DNA of 64,000 nt from Bogoriella caseilytica (GTDB lineage Bacteria > Actinomycetota > Actinomycetes > Actinomycetales > Actinomycetaceae), in assembly GCF_003752405.1 (NCBI RefSeq), contig NZ_RKHK01000001.1:2666001-2730000 (forward strand). The letters run 5' to 3'. The translations under genes and the position numbers were made by a program. The notes beneath the pieces were generated by a model that had not been told where the DNA came from, made no database searches, and saw only the letters and a list, made by a program, of their open reading frames with translations. This document shows, in pieces, positions 1 through 9,544 of the stretch; within the stretch, counting starts at the first letter, position 1; every line of letters starts with the position of its first letter.

Positions 1-1
1 C

Positions 2-610
<609 letters not shown>

Positions 611-641
611 CCACCACCGCTGAGAGGATCTGAGGATCAAC

Positions 642-1481
642 ATGGCGAACTACACCGCCGCTGACATCAAGGCCCTGCGCGAGAAGACCGGCGCGGGCAT
701 GCTCGACGTCAAGAAGGCTCTCGACGAGGCCGACGGCGACCAGGAGAAGGCGCTGGAGATCATCCGCGTCAAGGGCCTCAAGGGCGTTGCCAAGCGTGAG
801 GGCCGCACCGTGGGTGAGGGCCTCGTGGCCGCCGAGGTCGTCTCGACCGACTCCGGTGAGACCGGCGTCCTGGTCGAGGTGAACGCCGAGACCGACTTCG
901 TGGTCAAGAACGAGCAGTTCATCGCCTTCTCCGAGAAGGTCCTGGCCGCGGCAGTGTCCTCCGGAGCCGAGGACGTCGAGGCGCTGCTCAGCGCCCCGAC
1001 CGAGGGCGGCACCGTCAAGGATCTGCTGGACAACACTGCCGCGACGCTGGGCGAGAAGATCGTGATCAACCGGATCGAGCGCGTTTCCGGTGAGAAGGTC
1101 GCCACCTACCTGCACCGCACGGCCAAGGACCTGCCCCCCTCGGTGGGCGTCCTGGTGGCCACGGACGCCGCTGGCGCCTCCGTCGGTCGCGACGTGGCCA
1201 TGCATGTGGCTGCCTACTCCCCGAACTTCCTCTCCCGCGACGAGGTCCCCGCCGACGTCGTCGCCAACGAGGAGCGCATCGCGGAGGAGACCGCTCGCAA
1301 CGAGAACAAGCCCGAGCAGGCGCTGCCCAAGATCGTTCAGGGGCGCGTCAACGGCTTCTACAAGGAGAACGTGCTGGTCGACCAGCCCTTCGCCAAGGAG
1401 CCGAAGAAGACCGTCGGCGCCGTCGTGAGTGAGGCTGGTGGCACCATCACCGGCTTCGTCCGCATCCGCGTCGGATCCTGA
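642..1481 (+). CDS. tsf: Elongation factor Ts
   Basis: EF-Ts, the nucleotide exchange factor that recycles EF-Tu in the cytoplasm. 279 residues, normal for actinobacteria. The N-terminal UBA-like segment (YTAADIKALREKTGAGMLDV) leads into the EF-Tu contact motif TDFVVKNEQF near residue 85 and the C-terminal EGRVNGFYKE-type segment (here QGRVNGFYKENVL). The ATG lies downstream of a GAGGATCTGAGGA stretch that supplies the ribosome-binding site. Second gene of rpsB-tsf; a strong hairpin follows directly after the stop. Confidence 0.98.
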   Translation: MANYTAADIKALREKTGAGMLDVKKALDEADGDQEKALEIIRVKGLKGVAKREGRTVGEGLVAAEVVSTDSGETGVLVEVNAETDFVVKNEQFIAFSEKVLAAAVSSGAEDVEALLSAPTEGGTVKDLLDNTAATLGEKIVINRIERVSGEKVATYLHRTAKDLPPSVGVLVATDAAGASVGRDVAMHVAAYSPNFLSRDEVPADVVANEERIAEETARNENKPEQALPKIVQGRVNGFYKENVLVDQPFAKEPKKTVGAVVSEAGGTITGFVRIRVGS

Positions 1482-1487
1482 GTGATC

Positions 1488-1522
1488 CTCGGCCCCGGTT
1501 CCCTCGTGGAACCGGGGCCGAG
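1488..1522 (+). terminator. Hairpin terminator after tsf
   Basis: A perfect 15-bp inverted repeat (arms 1488-1502 and 1508-1522, loop CTCGT) starts 7 bases after the tsf stop. There is no T-run, so it fits the U-less hairpin type of high-GC actinobacteria. It separates rpsB-tsf from pyrH. Confidence 0.75.
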
Positions 1523-1641
1523 TCGCATCTCCACACCTCCGGCGGGGCGCCCGCGGGACCGGTCCTGCCGGTTGCTCAGCGCGCTGGCCCGCCGGGGAGC
1601 AGGCACTATGAGAGCCCGGTTCGCCGAAGAAGAGGATGGTC

Positions 1642-2478
1642 ATGACTGACTCCGAGGGCGCCCCCACGGCACCCCTGACACCCCCGCATGGTCCCGCTGT
1701 CCCGCCACGACGGGGTGAGCCGGCCCGTGGCCGCCGTGTTTTGCTCAAGCTTTCCGGTGAGGTCTTCGGCGGCGGCAAGGTCGGGCTCGACCCCGATGTG
1801 GTGGCCGGTATCGCTCGCCAGGTCGCGGCCGCGGTTCCCGAGGTGCAGGTGGCCATCGTGGTGGGCGGCGGGAACTTCTTCCGCGGCGCCGAACTGTCCC
1901 AGCGCGGCATCGACCGGGCACGCGCGGACTACATGGGGATGCTCGGCACCGTCATGAACGCGCTCGCCCTGCAGGACTTCCTGGAACAGGCCGGCGTGCG
2001 CACCCGGGTGCAGACCGCCATCACCATGGGGCAGGTGGCCGAGCCGTACATTCCCTTGCGCGCCATCCGCCACATGGAGAAGGGCCGTGTGGTCGTCTTC
2101 GGTGCTGGCGCGGGTATGCCGTACTTCTCCACGGACACGGTCTCCGCCCAGCGTGCGCTGGAGACCCACTGCGACGAGGTCCTGGTGGGGAAGAACGGTG
2201 TGGACGGCGTCTACACCGCGGATCCGCGCACCGATCCCAGTGCGGTCAAGCTCGATAACCTCACCTACGCCGACGCGCTGCAGCAGAACCTGCGCGTGGT
2301 TGACGCCGCTGCTTTCTCCCTGTGCATGGACAACGACCTCACGATGCGCGTCTTCGGCATGGGCCCCGAGGGGAACGTCACGCGGGCCCTGCGGGGTGAG
2401 AAGATCGGAACACTGGTCACCACCCAGAGCATCGACAACGCCGCCGGCGATCGAGCCGGCCACCAACCCAAGGAGTGA
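1642..2478 (+). CDS. pyrH: UMP kinase
   Basis: Uridylate kinase of the amino-acid-kinase fold: UMP + ATP to UDP + ADP, the pyrimidine nucleotide step feeding CTP and UTP. 278 residues. The kinase core begins near residue 31 with [10 protein letters not shown] (substrate Lys and Gly loop), followed by [11 protein letters not shown] and the UMP-binding [10 protein letters not shown] region. About 30 residues of Pro-rich tail precede the core. Two in-frame ATGs exist (1636, 1642); the purine-rich GAAGAAGAGG abuts 1636 but sits 6 nt before 1642, so 1642 was chosen. frr starts 4 nt after the stop, so the two are probably coupled. Confidence 0.96.
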   Translation: MTDSEGAPTAPLTPPHGPAVPPRRGEPARGRRVLLKLSGEVFGGGKVGLDPDVVAGIARQVAAAVPEVQVAIVVGGGNFFRGAELSQRGIDRARADYMGMLGTVMNALALQDFLEQAGVRTRVQTAITMGQVAEPYIPLRAIRHMEKGRVVVFGAGAGMPYFSTDTVSAQRALETHCDEVLVGKNGVDGVYTADPRTDPSAVKLDNLTYADALQQNLRVVDAAAFSLCMDNDLTMRVFGMGPEGNVTRALRGEKIGTLVTTQSIDNAAGDRAGHQPKE

Positions 2479-2482
2479 CGCC

Positions 2483-3040
2483 GTGATCGACGAGGCCCTG
2501 CTCGAGGCTGAAGACAAGATGGACAAGGCCGTGGAACATGTGCGTGAGGAGCTGGGCAACATTCGCTCCGGTCGCGCCAACGCGGCCATGTTCACCGGGA
2601 TCCTGGTGGACTACTACGGCGCCCCCACACCGCTGCAGCAGCTCGGATCGGTGACCATCCCGGAGGCACGCAGCGTGTTCATCGCGCCGTACGATCGCAG
2701 CTCCACGGACGCGATCGTGCGCGCAGTGCGCGAGTCCGACCTCGGCGTGAACCCCACCGATGATGGCCAGGTCATCCGGGTGAACCTTCCCGAACTCACC
2801 GAAGAGCGCCGCCGGGACTACGTCAAGCTCGCACGCACCAAGGGTGAGGATGCCCGGATCGCCATCCGCGCCGTGCGCCGCAAGGCCAAGGAAGAACTCG
2901 ACCGGATCAAGAAGGACGGCGACGCCGGCGAGGATGAGGTCGAGCGCGCCGAGAAGGAGCTCGAGAGCGTGACCAAGTCTCACGTGGAGAAGGTCGACGC
3001 GCTGCTGGAGGGTAAGGAGAAGGAACTGCTCGAGGTCTGA
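2483..3040 (+). CDS. frr: Ribosome recycling factor
   Basis: RRF, which splits post-termination ribosomes together with EF-G. 185 residues from the GTG at 2483, exactly the family length. Hallmarks: EHVREELGNIRSGRANAAMF near residue 20 and the C-terminal RRDYVKLARTKGEDARIAIR helix region. The Shine-Dalgarno AAGGAG lies inside the last codons of pyrH with 7 nt spacing, which fixes the start and implies translational coupling. An open frame extends far upstream into pyrH but is not coding there. Confidence 0.97.
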   Translation: MIDEALLEAEDKMDKAVEHVREELGNIRSGRANAAMFTGILVDYYGAPTPLQQLGSVTIPEARSVFIAPYDRSSTDAIVRAVRESDLGVNPTDDGQVIRVNLPELTEERRRDYVKLARTKGEDARIAIRAVRRKAKEELDRIKKDGDAGEDEVERAEKELESVTKSHVEKVDALLEGKEKELLEV

Positions 3041-3124
3041 GGATCAACGCCGGCGCCGCTGGTGCGCGTCGGCATCGCCCGCCCCGCCACCCGGGCGCGC
3101 GGGACAGCGAGAAGGGACGCAGAC

Positions 3125-4039
3125 GTGAGCGAGGATGCCGAAGCGCAGGCACTCGAGCGATTGCGCGAAGACGCCCGCGAGGCGTTGGTCGAGCCCGCAG
3201 CGCCCCGCCCCGATGCCCACGCGAGCAGCAAGGCCGGACGCAACCTGCCGGCCGCGATCGGGGTGGGCCTCAGCCTGCTCGCCGTGGTCGGTCTGAGCCT
3301 GTTCCTGCGGCGCGAGGCCTTTCTCGCGTTGGCGATCGTCGCCGTGGCTGGGGCGTTGTGGGAACTCGCCAAGGCCTTCGGCCAGCGCGAGATCCGCATC
3401 CCCGTGCTCCCGCTCTGGGTGGGCTCCACCGGCATCCTCATCTCGGCGTGGGTTGCCGGCGCCGAGGCCATGCTGCTGGCCTTTGTCCTGACCTGTGGCG
3501 GGGTGTTCCTCTGGCGTGTTCTTGACGGTGGCGGGCCCGCCGCGGTCCGGGATGCCTCGGCCTCGATTTTCGCTGCCGCCTACGTGCCCCTGCTCGGCGG
3601 GTTCGCGATTCTGCTCCTGCGCCACGAGCTGGGTGCCTGGCTGGTGCTCACCGTGCTGCTCGTCGCGGTGGCCAACGATGTGGGCGGCTACATCGCCGGT
3701 GTGCTCTTCGGCCGCACGCCCATGGCCAAATCCATCAGCCCCAAGAAATCCTGGGAAGGAGCGGCCGGGTCGCTGCTCCTGACCGCCACCGTGGCCACCG
3801 TCCTGGTCAGTGTGGTCCTGGACGGCCCCGTGTGGGGCGGCCTGCTGCTCGGAGTGGTGGCGGTGGCCGCCGCCACCACCGGTGACCTCGCCGAGTCCTT
3901 GCTCAAACGCGATCTTGGTCTCAAAGACATGGGCAGCTTGCTGCCCGGCCACGGCGGCGTCATGGACCGGCTCGATTCCATTCTCATCTGTGCACCCGTC
4001 AGCTATCTGGTGCTCAGCTTCGTGGTTCCCGGTCTCTAG
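3125..4039 (+). CDS. cdsA: Phosphatidate cytidylyltransferase
   Basis: CDP-diacylglycerol synthase, an integral membrane enzyme making CDP-DAG from CTP and phosphatidate. 304 residues. After a soluble N-terminus of about 38 residues there are roughly eight hydrophobic segments. The family signature is complete near the end: SLLKRDLGLKDMGSLLPGHG followed by GVMDRLD. Start GTG 3125 is preceded by GAGAAGGGA at good spacing; the frame is open further upstream to 3062 but that part is Arg-rich and lacks a ribosome site. It follows frr, a common actinobacterial order. Its product feeds pgsA (at 43 kb). Confidence 0.94.
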   Translation: MSEDAEAQALERLREDAREALVEPAAPRPDAHASSKAGRNLPAAIGVGLSLLAVVGLSLFLRREAFLALAIVAVAGALWELAKAFGQREIRIPVLPLWVGSTGILISAWVAGAEAMLLAFVLTCGGVFLWRVLDGGGPAAVRDASASIFAAAYVPLLGGFAILLLRHELGAWLVLTVLLVAVANDVGGYIAGVLFGRTPMAKSISPKKSWEGAAGSLLLTATVATVLVSVVLDGPVWGGLLLGVVAVAAATTGDLAESLLKRDLGLKDMGSLLPGHGGVMDRLDSILICAPVSYLVLSFVVPGL

Positions 4040-4171
4040 CTCGTCGGTGCGCTCGCGGCCCCGCCAGCCTGGCGCTCACGGCACCTGGGCGGGGCGCCCC
4101 GCCCGGGTGCGCCGCCGATGACACAATGACCGCGGCGGGTACGAGCCTGCCCCAGCAACGGAAGGATGCGT

Positions 4172-4735
4172 GTGATGGCGGCGATGTTCCCCACCGCAAG
4201 CAGGCTGCGTACGGGTTACGACCGCGAGCAGGTCGAGGCTTTCTTCGAGCGCGCTCGTTCCGCGTATGAGTCGGAGCAGTCCGGCGCAGCAGAGGACGCG
4301 GTCGATGAGAACGCCGTCGCCAGTGTGTCCTTCGATCTCGTGCGCGGCGGTTACCTGACCAGTTCCGTGGACTCCGCCCTCGACCGTCTGCAGACCGCCT
4401 TCATCCAGCGCCACCGCACCGCCTTCATCGCCGAGCACGGTGAGGAGAAGTGGATGGAGCACATCGCCGAACGTGCTACCACCCTCTACCCGCGCCTGTT
4501 GCGCCCGGCAGGGGAGCGATTCCAGGCGCCGGAACGCGGTCGCGGCTACGACCGCGAGGAGGTCGATGCGTTGCTTGAGCGCCTCACGCGGTACTTCGAC
4601 CGCGATGGGCATCTCACTGCCGAGGAACTCCGCACGGCGACCTTCACCAGTGCTCGCCGCTCCCGCGCCTACCACGAGGGCACGGTCGACGCCTACCTGG
4701 CCCGCGCCGTCGAAGTTCTGGCCTCGGTCGAGTGA
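4172..4735 (+). CDS. DivIVA-domain-like protein with two copies of the motif
   Basis: Function unknown. 187 residues from GTG 4172 (ATG 4175 is nearly as good; GGAAGG at 4160-4165 is too close to the ATG at 4166). Two DivIVA-type lead motifs are visible: GYDREQVEAFFERAR near the N-terminus and GYDREEVDALLERL in the second half, each followed by charged helical sequence. DivIVA/Wag31 N-domains bind curved membrane, so a role near the division site or pole is possible but inferred. The protein is short and lacks the long coiled coil of true DivIVA. Its last codons overlap the dxr start (GTGA), suggesting co-translation. Confidence 0.7.
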   Translation: MMAAMFPTASRLRTGYDREQVEAFFERARSAYESEQSGAAEDAVDENAVASVSFDLVRGGYLTSSVDSALDRLQTAFIQRHRTAFIAEHGEEKWMEHIAERATTLYPRLLRPAGERFQAPERGRGYDREEVDALLERLTRYFDRDGHLTAEELRTATFTSARRSRAYHEGTVDAYLARAVEVLASVE

Positions 4736-5982
4736 CGGCCGCAGCTTCGAGCCCACGAGACCTGGTGATCCTCGGTTCCACCGGGTCCATCGGCACCCAG
4801 GCCCTCGAGGTCGTCGCCGCTCACCCCGGGCGCTTCCGGGTTCGCGCGCTGACCGCCGGCGGATCCGATCCCGCCCTGCTGGCCGCGCAGGCCCTCGACT
4901 TCGGCGCCGAGACGGTGGTGGTGGCCCGGGCGGAGGCCGTCGCGCCGCTGCGCGAGGCCCTCGCCGCGCGGAACGCGGAGTCGCCAGGCACTGCACCCGG
5001 GCCCGAGGTCCTCGCCGGCGCGGAGGCGCAGGCCGGGATCGCCGGGAGCCTGAGGGAGGACGGCGTGGTCCTCAACGGCGTCACCGGCTCGGTTGGTCTC
5101 GCCCCGACACTCGCCGCGCTGCGCTCCGGCGCCACCCTGGGGCTGGCGAACAAGGAGTCCCTCGTGGTCGGCGGCGCGCTGGTCCAGGCCGCGCAGGTCC
5201 GGCCAGGGCAGGTGGTTCCGGTGGACTCCGAGCACAGCGCCATGGCTCAGGCGCTGGCCTCGGGGCGACACGAGAAAGGCATGACCAGCCCGGTGATCAC
5301 CGGGCGCAGCGAGGTCCGGCGGCTGGTCCTCACCGCCTCGGGCGGACCTTTCCGAGGGAAGCGGCGCGCAGACCTCACCGAGGTCACCCCCGAACAGGCC
5401 CTCGCCCATCCCACCTGGGCGATGGGGCCGGTGAACACGCTGAACTCTTCGACCTTGATCAACAAAGGGCTCGAACTCATCGAGGCCAGCCTGCTTTTCG
5501 ATATTCCCGCGGACGACATCACCGTGGTGGTTCACCCGCAGTCGGTCGTCCACTCCATGGTGGAGTTCCATGACGGCTCGACCATGGCGCAGGCCTCCCC
5601 GCCGGACATGCGGCTGCCGATCGCCCTGGGCCTGTCCTGGCCCGAACGGCTCCCTGGCGTCTCGGAGCCCTGTTCCTGGGATCAGGCGGCAACGTGGACC
5701 TTCGAGCCGCTGGACGAGGAGGTGTTCCCGGCCGTCTCTCTCGCCCGGGCTGCTGCCGACGCCTCGGCGACCCACCCGGCGGTCCTGAATGCCGCCAACG
5801 AACAGTGCGTGGACGCTTTTCTGGCCGGGCGCTTGGACTACCTCGGCATTGTGGACACCGTGCGCGAGGTGCTGGAGGAGCACGACGGCCCTGCGGGTGA
5901 GGCGAGTCTCGACGGCATCCTCGGCGCCGAGGAGCGCGCCCGGGCCCGCGCCGACGAGCTCATCTCGCGCCGCGCCGGATAG
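4732..5982 (+). CDS. dxr: 1-deoxy-D-xylulose 5-phosphate reductoisomerase
   Basis: Second enzyme of the MEP isoprenoid pathway: DXP to 2-C-methyl-D-erythritol 4-phosphate with NADPH. 416 residues. Visible: NADPH-binding LGSTGSIGTQAL at the N-terminus, LANKESLVVGG, the metal and substrate motif VPVDSEHSAMAQAL, the flexible loop with HPTWAMGPVNTLNSSTLINK, and the C-terminal helical domain (NAANEQCVDAFLAG). Start GTG 4732 overlaps the upstream stop by 4 nt. ispG, a later step of the same pathway, lies two genes on. Confidence 0.97.
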   Translation: MTAAASSPRDLVILGSTGSIGTQALEVVAAHPGRFRVRALTAGGSDPALLAAQALDFGAETVVVARAEAVAPLREALAARNAESPGTAPGPEVLAGAEAQAGIAGSLREDGVVLNGVTGSVGLAPTLAALRSGATLGLANKESLVVGGALVQAAQVRPGQVVPVDSEHSAMAQALASGRHEKGMTSPVITGRSEVRRLVLTASGGPFRGKRRADLTEVTPEQALAHPTWAMGPVNTLNSSTLINKGLELIEASLLFDIPADDITVVVHPQSVVHSMVEFHDGSTMAQASPPDMRLPIALGLSWPERLPGVSEPCSWDQAATWTFEPLDEEVFPAVSLARAAADASATHPAVLNAANEQCVDAFLAGRLDYLGIVDTVREVLEEHDGPAGEASLDGILGAEERARARADELISRRAG

Positions 5983-6020
5983 TCCCCGGACGCAGCCCCA
6001 CGCGGCGGGGGCACGGACCG

Positions 6021-6026
6021 TACCCT
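6021..6026 (+). promoter_or_regulatory. -10 element of a leaderless rseP transcript
   Basis: TACCCT ends 6 nt before the GTG start of rseP at 6033, so transcription should begin at or next to the start codon. No Shine-Dalgarno is present. Confidence 0.5.
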
Positions 6027-6032
6027 GAGCCG

Positions 6033-7355
6033 GTGGACTTCCTCATCGGCGTCGGTATTCTCGCGTTCGGGCTCATCCTGTCCATCGCCCTGCATGAGAT
6101 CGGGCACCTGGTCCCCGCGAAGCTCTTCGGCGTGAAGACCCCGCAGTACATGGTCGGTTTCGGTCCCACCCTGTGGTCGACCACGAGGAAAGGCACGGAG
6201 TACGGCCTCAAGGCGATTCCGCTGGGCGGTTACGTGCGAATGCTCGGGATGTTCCCCCCCGGGCGGCCGGGCCGCACACGCACCCGCAAGGACGGCCGCC
6301 TCACCCTGGTCGAGGAGGCACGGGTCTCGGCGCTGGAGGAACTCGGAGAGGGAGAGCAGCACCGCGCCTTCTACCGGCTCAGCGTGCCGAAGAAGCTGGT
6401 GGTCATGCTCGGCGGGCCGGCCATGAACCTGCTGATCGCCGTCGGGCTCCTCGCGATCGTGGTCACCACTGTGGGCGTGGGCACGACCACCAACACGCTG
6501 GGCACTGTGCAGCAGTGTCTCCCCGGTGATGCCGAAGCCACCGAGTGCACCGATGCCGACCCGGCCGCTCCGGCCGCAGAAGCGGGCCTGGCCCCTGGTG
6601 ACACGGTGATCTCCTGGGGCGGCCAGTCCGTGAGCGAATGGGAGGACCTCACCGCAGCCATCGCCGCTGGCGGGATCCAGGCCACCGAGATCGAGGTGCT
6701 GCGTGCCGGCGCGAGCGCCCCGGAGACCCTCACCGTCACCCCGGCACTGGTGGAGCGCCCGGTGTTCGATGAGCGCGGCGCCGTCGTGGAGAGCGAGTCC
6801 GGTGAGCCTCTCACCCAGCAACAGCCCTTCGTCGGCATCAGCCCCACCTGGGAACTGCGACGGCAGCCGGTGACCGAGGTGCCCCAGATGAGCTGGGAAC
6901 TCTTCACCGCCACGGGTGAGATTGTGCTCACCTTGCCCCAGCGACTGGTCGACATCGCCGGTGCCGCCTTCGGTTCGGGTGAGCGCGACGGCGCGGTGGT
7001 CGGACTGGTGGGGGTGGGCCGTTTCGCCGGTGAGATCGCCTCCATCGAGGTCGAGGACTACGGCATGACCGAACGTGCCGTCGACATGACGAGTCTGCTG
7101 CTCAGCCTCAACATGGCTCTCTTCGTCTTCAATCTCATCCCCCTCCTGCCGCTCGACGGCGGCCACGTGGCCGGGGCACTGTGGGAGGGATTGCGGCGTC
7201 AGATCGCACGGTTGCGCGGCAAGCCCGATCCCGGCCCGGTCGACACCGCGCGCCTGCTGCCGCTGACCTACGTGGTGGTCGTCTTCATCATCGGCATGTC
7301 GCTGCTGCTGGCCTATGCGGACATCGTGCGACCGGTCAGCCTGATGGGTGGTTAG
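6033..7355 (+). CDS. rseP: M50 family site-2 metalloprotease
   Basis: Membrane zinc protease for regulated intramembrane proteolysis; the mycobacterial counterpart in the same place (dxr-rip1-gcpE) cleaves anti-sigma factors. 440 residues. The zinc motif HEIGH sits at residues 21-25 in the first membrane helix; a PDZ domain occupies roughly residues 165-245 (EAGLAPGDTVISWGGQSVSE); the second zinc-ligand helix NLIPLLPLDGGHVAG lies near residue 370. A Gly/Ala-rich tract (GVGTTTNTLGTV) links helix and PDZ. Start GTG 6033 fits a leaderless mRNA. Substrates are not encoded nearby unless the membrane kinase or lipoprotein at 10-12 kb is one. Confidence 0.93.
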   Translation: MDFLIGVGILAFGLILSIALHEIGHLVPAKLFGVKTPQYMVGFGPTLWSTTRKGTEYGLKAIPLGGYVRMLGMFPPGRPGRTRTRKDGRLTLVEEARVSALEELGEGEQHRAFYRLSVPKKLVVMLGGPAMNLLIAVGLLAIVVTTVGVGTTTNTLGTVQQCLPGDAEATECTDADPAAPAAEAGLAPGDTVISWGGQSVSEWEDLTAAIAAGGIQATEIEVLRAGASAPETLTVTPALVERPVFDERGAVVESESGEPLTQQQPFVGISPTWELRRQPVTEVPQMSWELFTATGEIVLTLPQRLVDIAGAAFGSGERDGAVVGLVGVGRFAGEIASIEVEDYGMTERAVDMTSLLLSLNMALFVFNLIPLLPLDGGHVAGALWEGLRRQIARLRGKPDPGPVDTARLLPLTYVVVVFIIGMSLLLAYADIVRPVSLMGG

Positions 7356-7393
7356 CGAGCTACGCCTCACCCGCCACGGACCGCAAGAACATC

Positions 7394-7399
7394 TAGACT
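7394..7399 (+). promoter_or_regulatory. -10 element of a leaderless ispG transcript
   Basis: TAGACT ends 7 nt before the ispG GTG at 7407. There is no ribosome-binding site in between. Confidence 0.6.
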
Positions 7400-7406
7400 C
7401 GTCCTC

Positions 7407-8585
7407 GTGAGCACCCCTATTTCCCTCGGCATGCCGACCGTCAAGGAAGCGCCGCCGGTCCTGAGCCCGCGCAAACCGACGCGCAAGATCCGCGTGGGCC
7501 AGGTCGAGGTCGGGGGCGATGCCCCGGTGTCGGTGCAATCGATGACCACCACCAAGACCCACGACATCAACGCCACCCTGCAGCAGATCGCCGAGCTGAC
7601 CGCGTCGGGCTGCGACATCGTGCGCGTGGCCTGCCCTACCGACAAGGACGCTGCGGCACTGCCCATCATCGCGAAGAAGTCGCAGATCCCGGTTATCGCC
7701 GACATCCACTTCCAGCCCAAGTACGTGTTCGCCGCCATTGAGGCCGGATGCGGCGCGGTGCGGGTGAACCCCGGGAACATCCGCAAGTTCGACGATCAGG
7801 TCGGGGCCATCGCTCAAGCAGCCAAGGACGCCGGCGTCTCCTTGCGCATCGGCGTCAATGCCGGATCCTTGGACCCGCGACTCCTGGAGAAATACGGCAA
7901 GGCCACCCCGGAGGCCCTGGTGGAGTCCGCAGTCTGGGAGGCCAGCCTCTTCGAGGAGCACGATTTCCACGACTTCAAGATCTCGGTGAAGCACAACGAC
8001 CCCGTTGTGATGGTGCGCGCCTACGAGATGCTCTCCGAACGCGGTGACTGGCCCCTGCACCTGGGTGTGACCGAGGCAGGCCCGGCCTTCCAGGGCACCA
8101 TCAAGTCCGCGACCGCTTTCGGCGCTCTGCTCTCCCAGGGCATCGGTGACACCATTCGCGTCTCGCTCTCGGCTCCACCGGCCGAGGAGGTCAAGGTGGG
8201 CTCGCAGATCCTGGAGTCGCTCAACCTGCGCCCCCGCAAGCTCGAGATCGTCTCCTGCCCCTCGTGTGGGCGCGCCCAGGTTGACGTCTACGAACTCGCC
8301 GACTCGGTGACCGCCGGGCTCGAAGGAATGACCGTGCCGCTTCGCGTGGCCGTGATGGGCTGCGTGGTCAACGGACCGGGTGAAGCTCGTGAGGCAGATC
8401 TCGGCGTGGCCTCCGGCAACGGCAAGGGCCAGATCTTCGTCAAGGGCGAGGTCATCAAGACTGTGCCGGAAGACCAGATTGTCGAGACCCTCATCGCCGA
8501 GGCCGAACGCATCGCGGCGGACATGGGAATCGAGGACCAGGAGCAGCACGGCGCCACGGGTAGCCCCGTCGTCACCGTGAGCTGA
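7407..8585 (+). CDS. ispG: 4-hydroxy-3-methylbut-2-en-1-yl diphosphate synthase
   Basis: GcpE, a [4Fe-4S] enzyme that converts MEcPP to HMBPP, the penultimate MEP step; the electron donor is probably ferredoxin or flavodoxin. 392 residues, the short bacterial form (TIM barrel plus Fe-S domain). Cluster cysteines are seen in CPSCGR and [10 protein letters not shown], the last with the conserved Glu. The barrel starts with [11 protein letters not shown] and carries [11 protein letters not shown] start with a -10 hexamer 7 nt upstream. Follows rseP by 51 nt and precedes a GNAT gene, the same neighbourhood as in Mycobacterium. Confidence 0.97.
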   Translation: MSTPISLGMPTVKEAPPVLSPRKPTRKIRVGQVEVGGDAPVSVQSMTTTKTHDINATLQQIAELTASGCDIVRVACPTDKDAAALPIIAKKSQIPVIADIHFQPKYVFAAIEAGCGAVRVNPGNIRKFDDQVGAIAQAAKDAGVSLRIGVNAGSLDPRLLEKYGKATPEALVESAVWEASLFEEHDFHDFKISVKHNDPVVMVRAYEMLSERGDWPLHLGVTEAGPAFQGTIKSATAFGALLSQGIGDTIRVSLSAPPAEEVKVGSQILESLNLRPRKLEIVSCPSCGRAQVDVYELADSVTAGLEGMTVPLRVAVMGCVVNGPGEAREADLGVASGNGKGQIFVKGEVIKTVPEDQIVETLIAEAERIAADMGIEDQEQHGATGSPVVTVS

Positions 8586-8595
8586 TACCGGGGCC

Positions 8596-9465
8596 ATGAA
8601 GCTCTGGCGCCGCACGACCGCGGCGGTCCGACCCTTGGAGACCGAGCACCGTCACCTCGCACTGGAGGTCTGCCGGCGCGATCCGGTCGCTTCCGTCGTG
8701 GCCGCGGTCCAGGCCGAGTACCTCGGATACAGCAGGACCGCCGGGGCACAGATGCTGGGCGTCTTCGGCGCCGAGCGTGGCGCCGCCCGGCCCGAGGCGC
8801 TGTGCTGGTTCGGCGCCAATCTTGTCCCCGTCGGGGTCGAGGAACGCCACCTGGATCCGCTGGCCACGTACCTGCGACGCCGGGGACGGCGCTGCTCCTC
8901 GCTCGTGGGGCCCGCCGAGCAGGTGCTGGAGCTCTGGGAGCGCCTCGCACCCCATTGGAGCGAGCCCCGGGAGGTGCGCGCCGATCAGCCCTCGATGGTG
9001 ATCGATACCGACCCGTTGATCGAGGCCGACCCGCACGTACGCGTCGCCAGAGTCGAGGAGACCTCGCTCATCGTCCCGGCCTCGGTGGCGATGTTCACCG
9101 AGGAGGTCGGATACGACCCCACGGTGGCCGGCGGGGCCTATGCCAGCCGCGTCGCCGAACTCGCCGCGGGGGAGCGCACGTACGTGCGGATCGAGGATCT
9201 CGGCGGCGGGCCGGAGGTGGTCTTCAAGGCTGATGTGGGTGCGCTCGCGATCGGCGTGGCGCAGATCCAGGGGGTCTGGGTCCATCCAGAACGCCGCGGT
9301 CAGGGCCTGGGGAAGCGGGGGATGGCGGCGGTGGTCGCCGATGTGCGGGCGCGCCTGGCACCGACGGTCTCCCTGTACGTCAACGGGTACAACGATCCGG
9401 CGATCGCCACGTACCGGCGGGTGGGTTTCCGCCAGGTCGGTAGCTACGCGACGGTGCTCTTCTGA
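8596..9465 (+). CDS. DUF4081-GNAT acetyltransferase
   Basis: Two-domain protein of 289 residues: an N-terminal region like the DUF4081 domain found on some actinobacterial acetyltransferases (about residues 1-130) and a C-terminal GNAT fold. The acetyl-CoA loop is seen in GVWVHPERRGQGLGKRGMAA (Q/R-x-x-G-x-G/A type) and the last GNAT strand in SLYVNGYNDPAIATYRRVGF. The Mycobacterium tuberculosis gene next to gcpE, Rv2867c, has the same architecture as I recall. Acceptor substrate unknown. Starts 10 nt after ispG, so likely co-transcribed, though TGATAC lies 7 nt before the ATG. Confidence 0.85.
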   Translation: MKLWRRTTAAVRPLETEHRHLALEVCRRDPVASVVAAVQAEYLGYSRTAGAQMLGVFGAERGAARPEALCWFGANLVPVGVEERHLDPLATYLRRRGRRCSSLVGPAEQVLELWERLAPHWSEPREVRADQPSMVIDTDPLIEADPHVRVARVEETSLIVPASVAMFTEEVGYDPTVAGGAYASRVAELAAGERTYVRIEDLGGGPEVVFKADVGALAIGVAQIQGVWVHPERRGQGLGKRGMAAVVADVRARLAPTVSLYVNGYNDPAIATYRRVGFRQVGSYATVLF

Positions 9466-9532
9466 GCGCAGCGAACCCGCATATGCCGCGCGGACTGCGC
9501 ACCGCTGAGCGTGCCCGTGCTGCCGCTCTCGC

Positions 9533-9538
9533 TAGGCT
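9533..9538 (+). promoter_or_regulatory. -10 element of a leaderless sigma-factor transcript
   Basis: TAGGCT ends 6 nt before the GTG start at 9545. Confidence 0.6.
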
Positions 9539-9544
9539 GAGCTG

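Noticed and set aside
5838-8615. A 925-codon minus-strand frame opposite dxr-rseP-ispG
   Set aside because: Its His/Asp/Gly-rich low-information translation is the shadow of three well-supported plus-strand genes.
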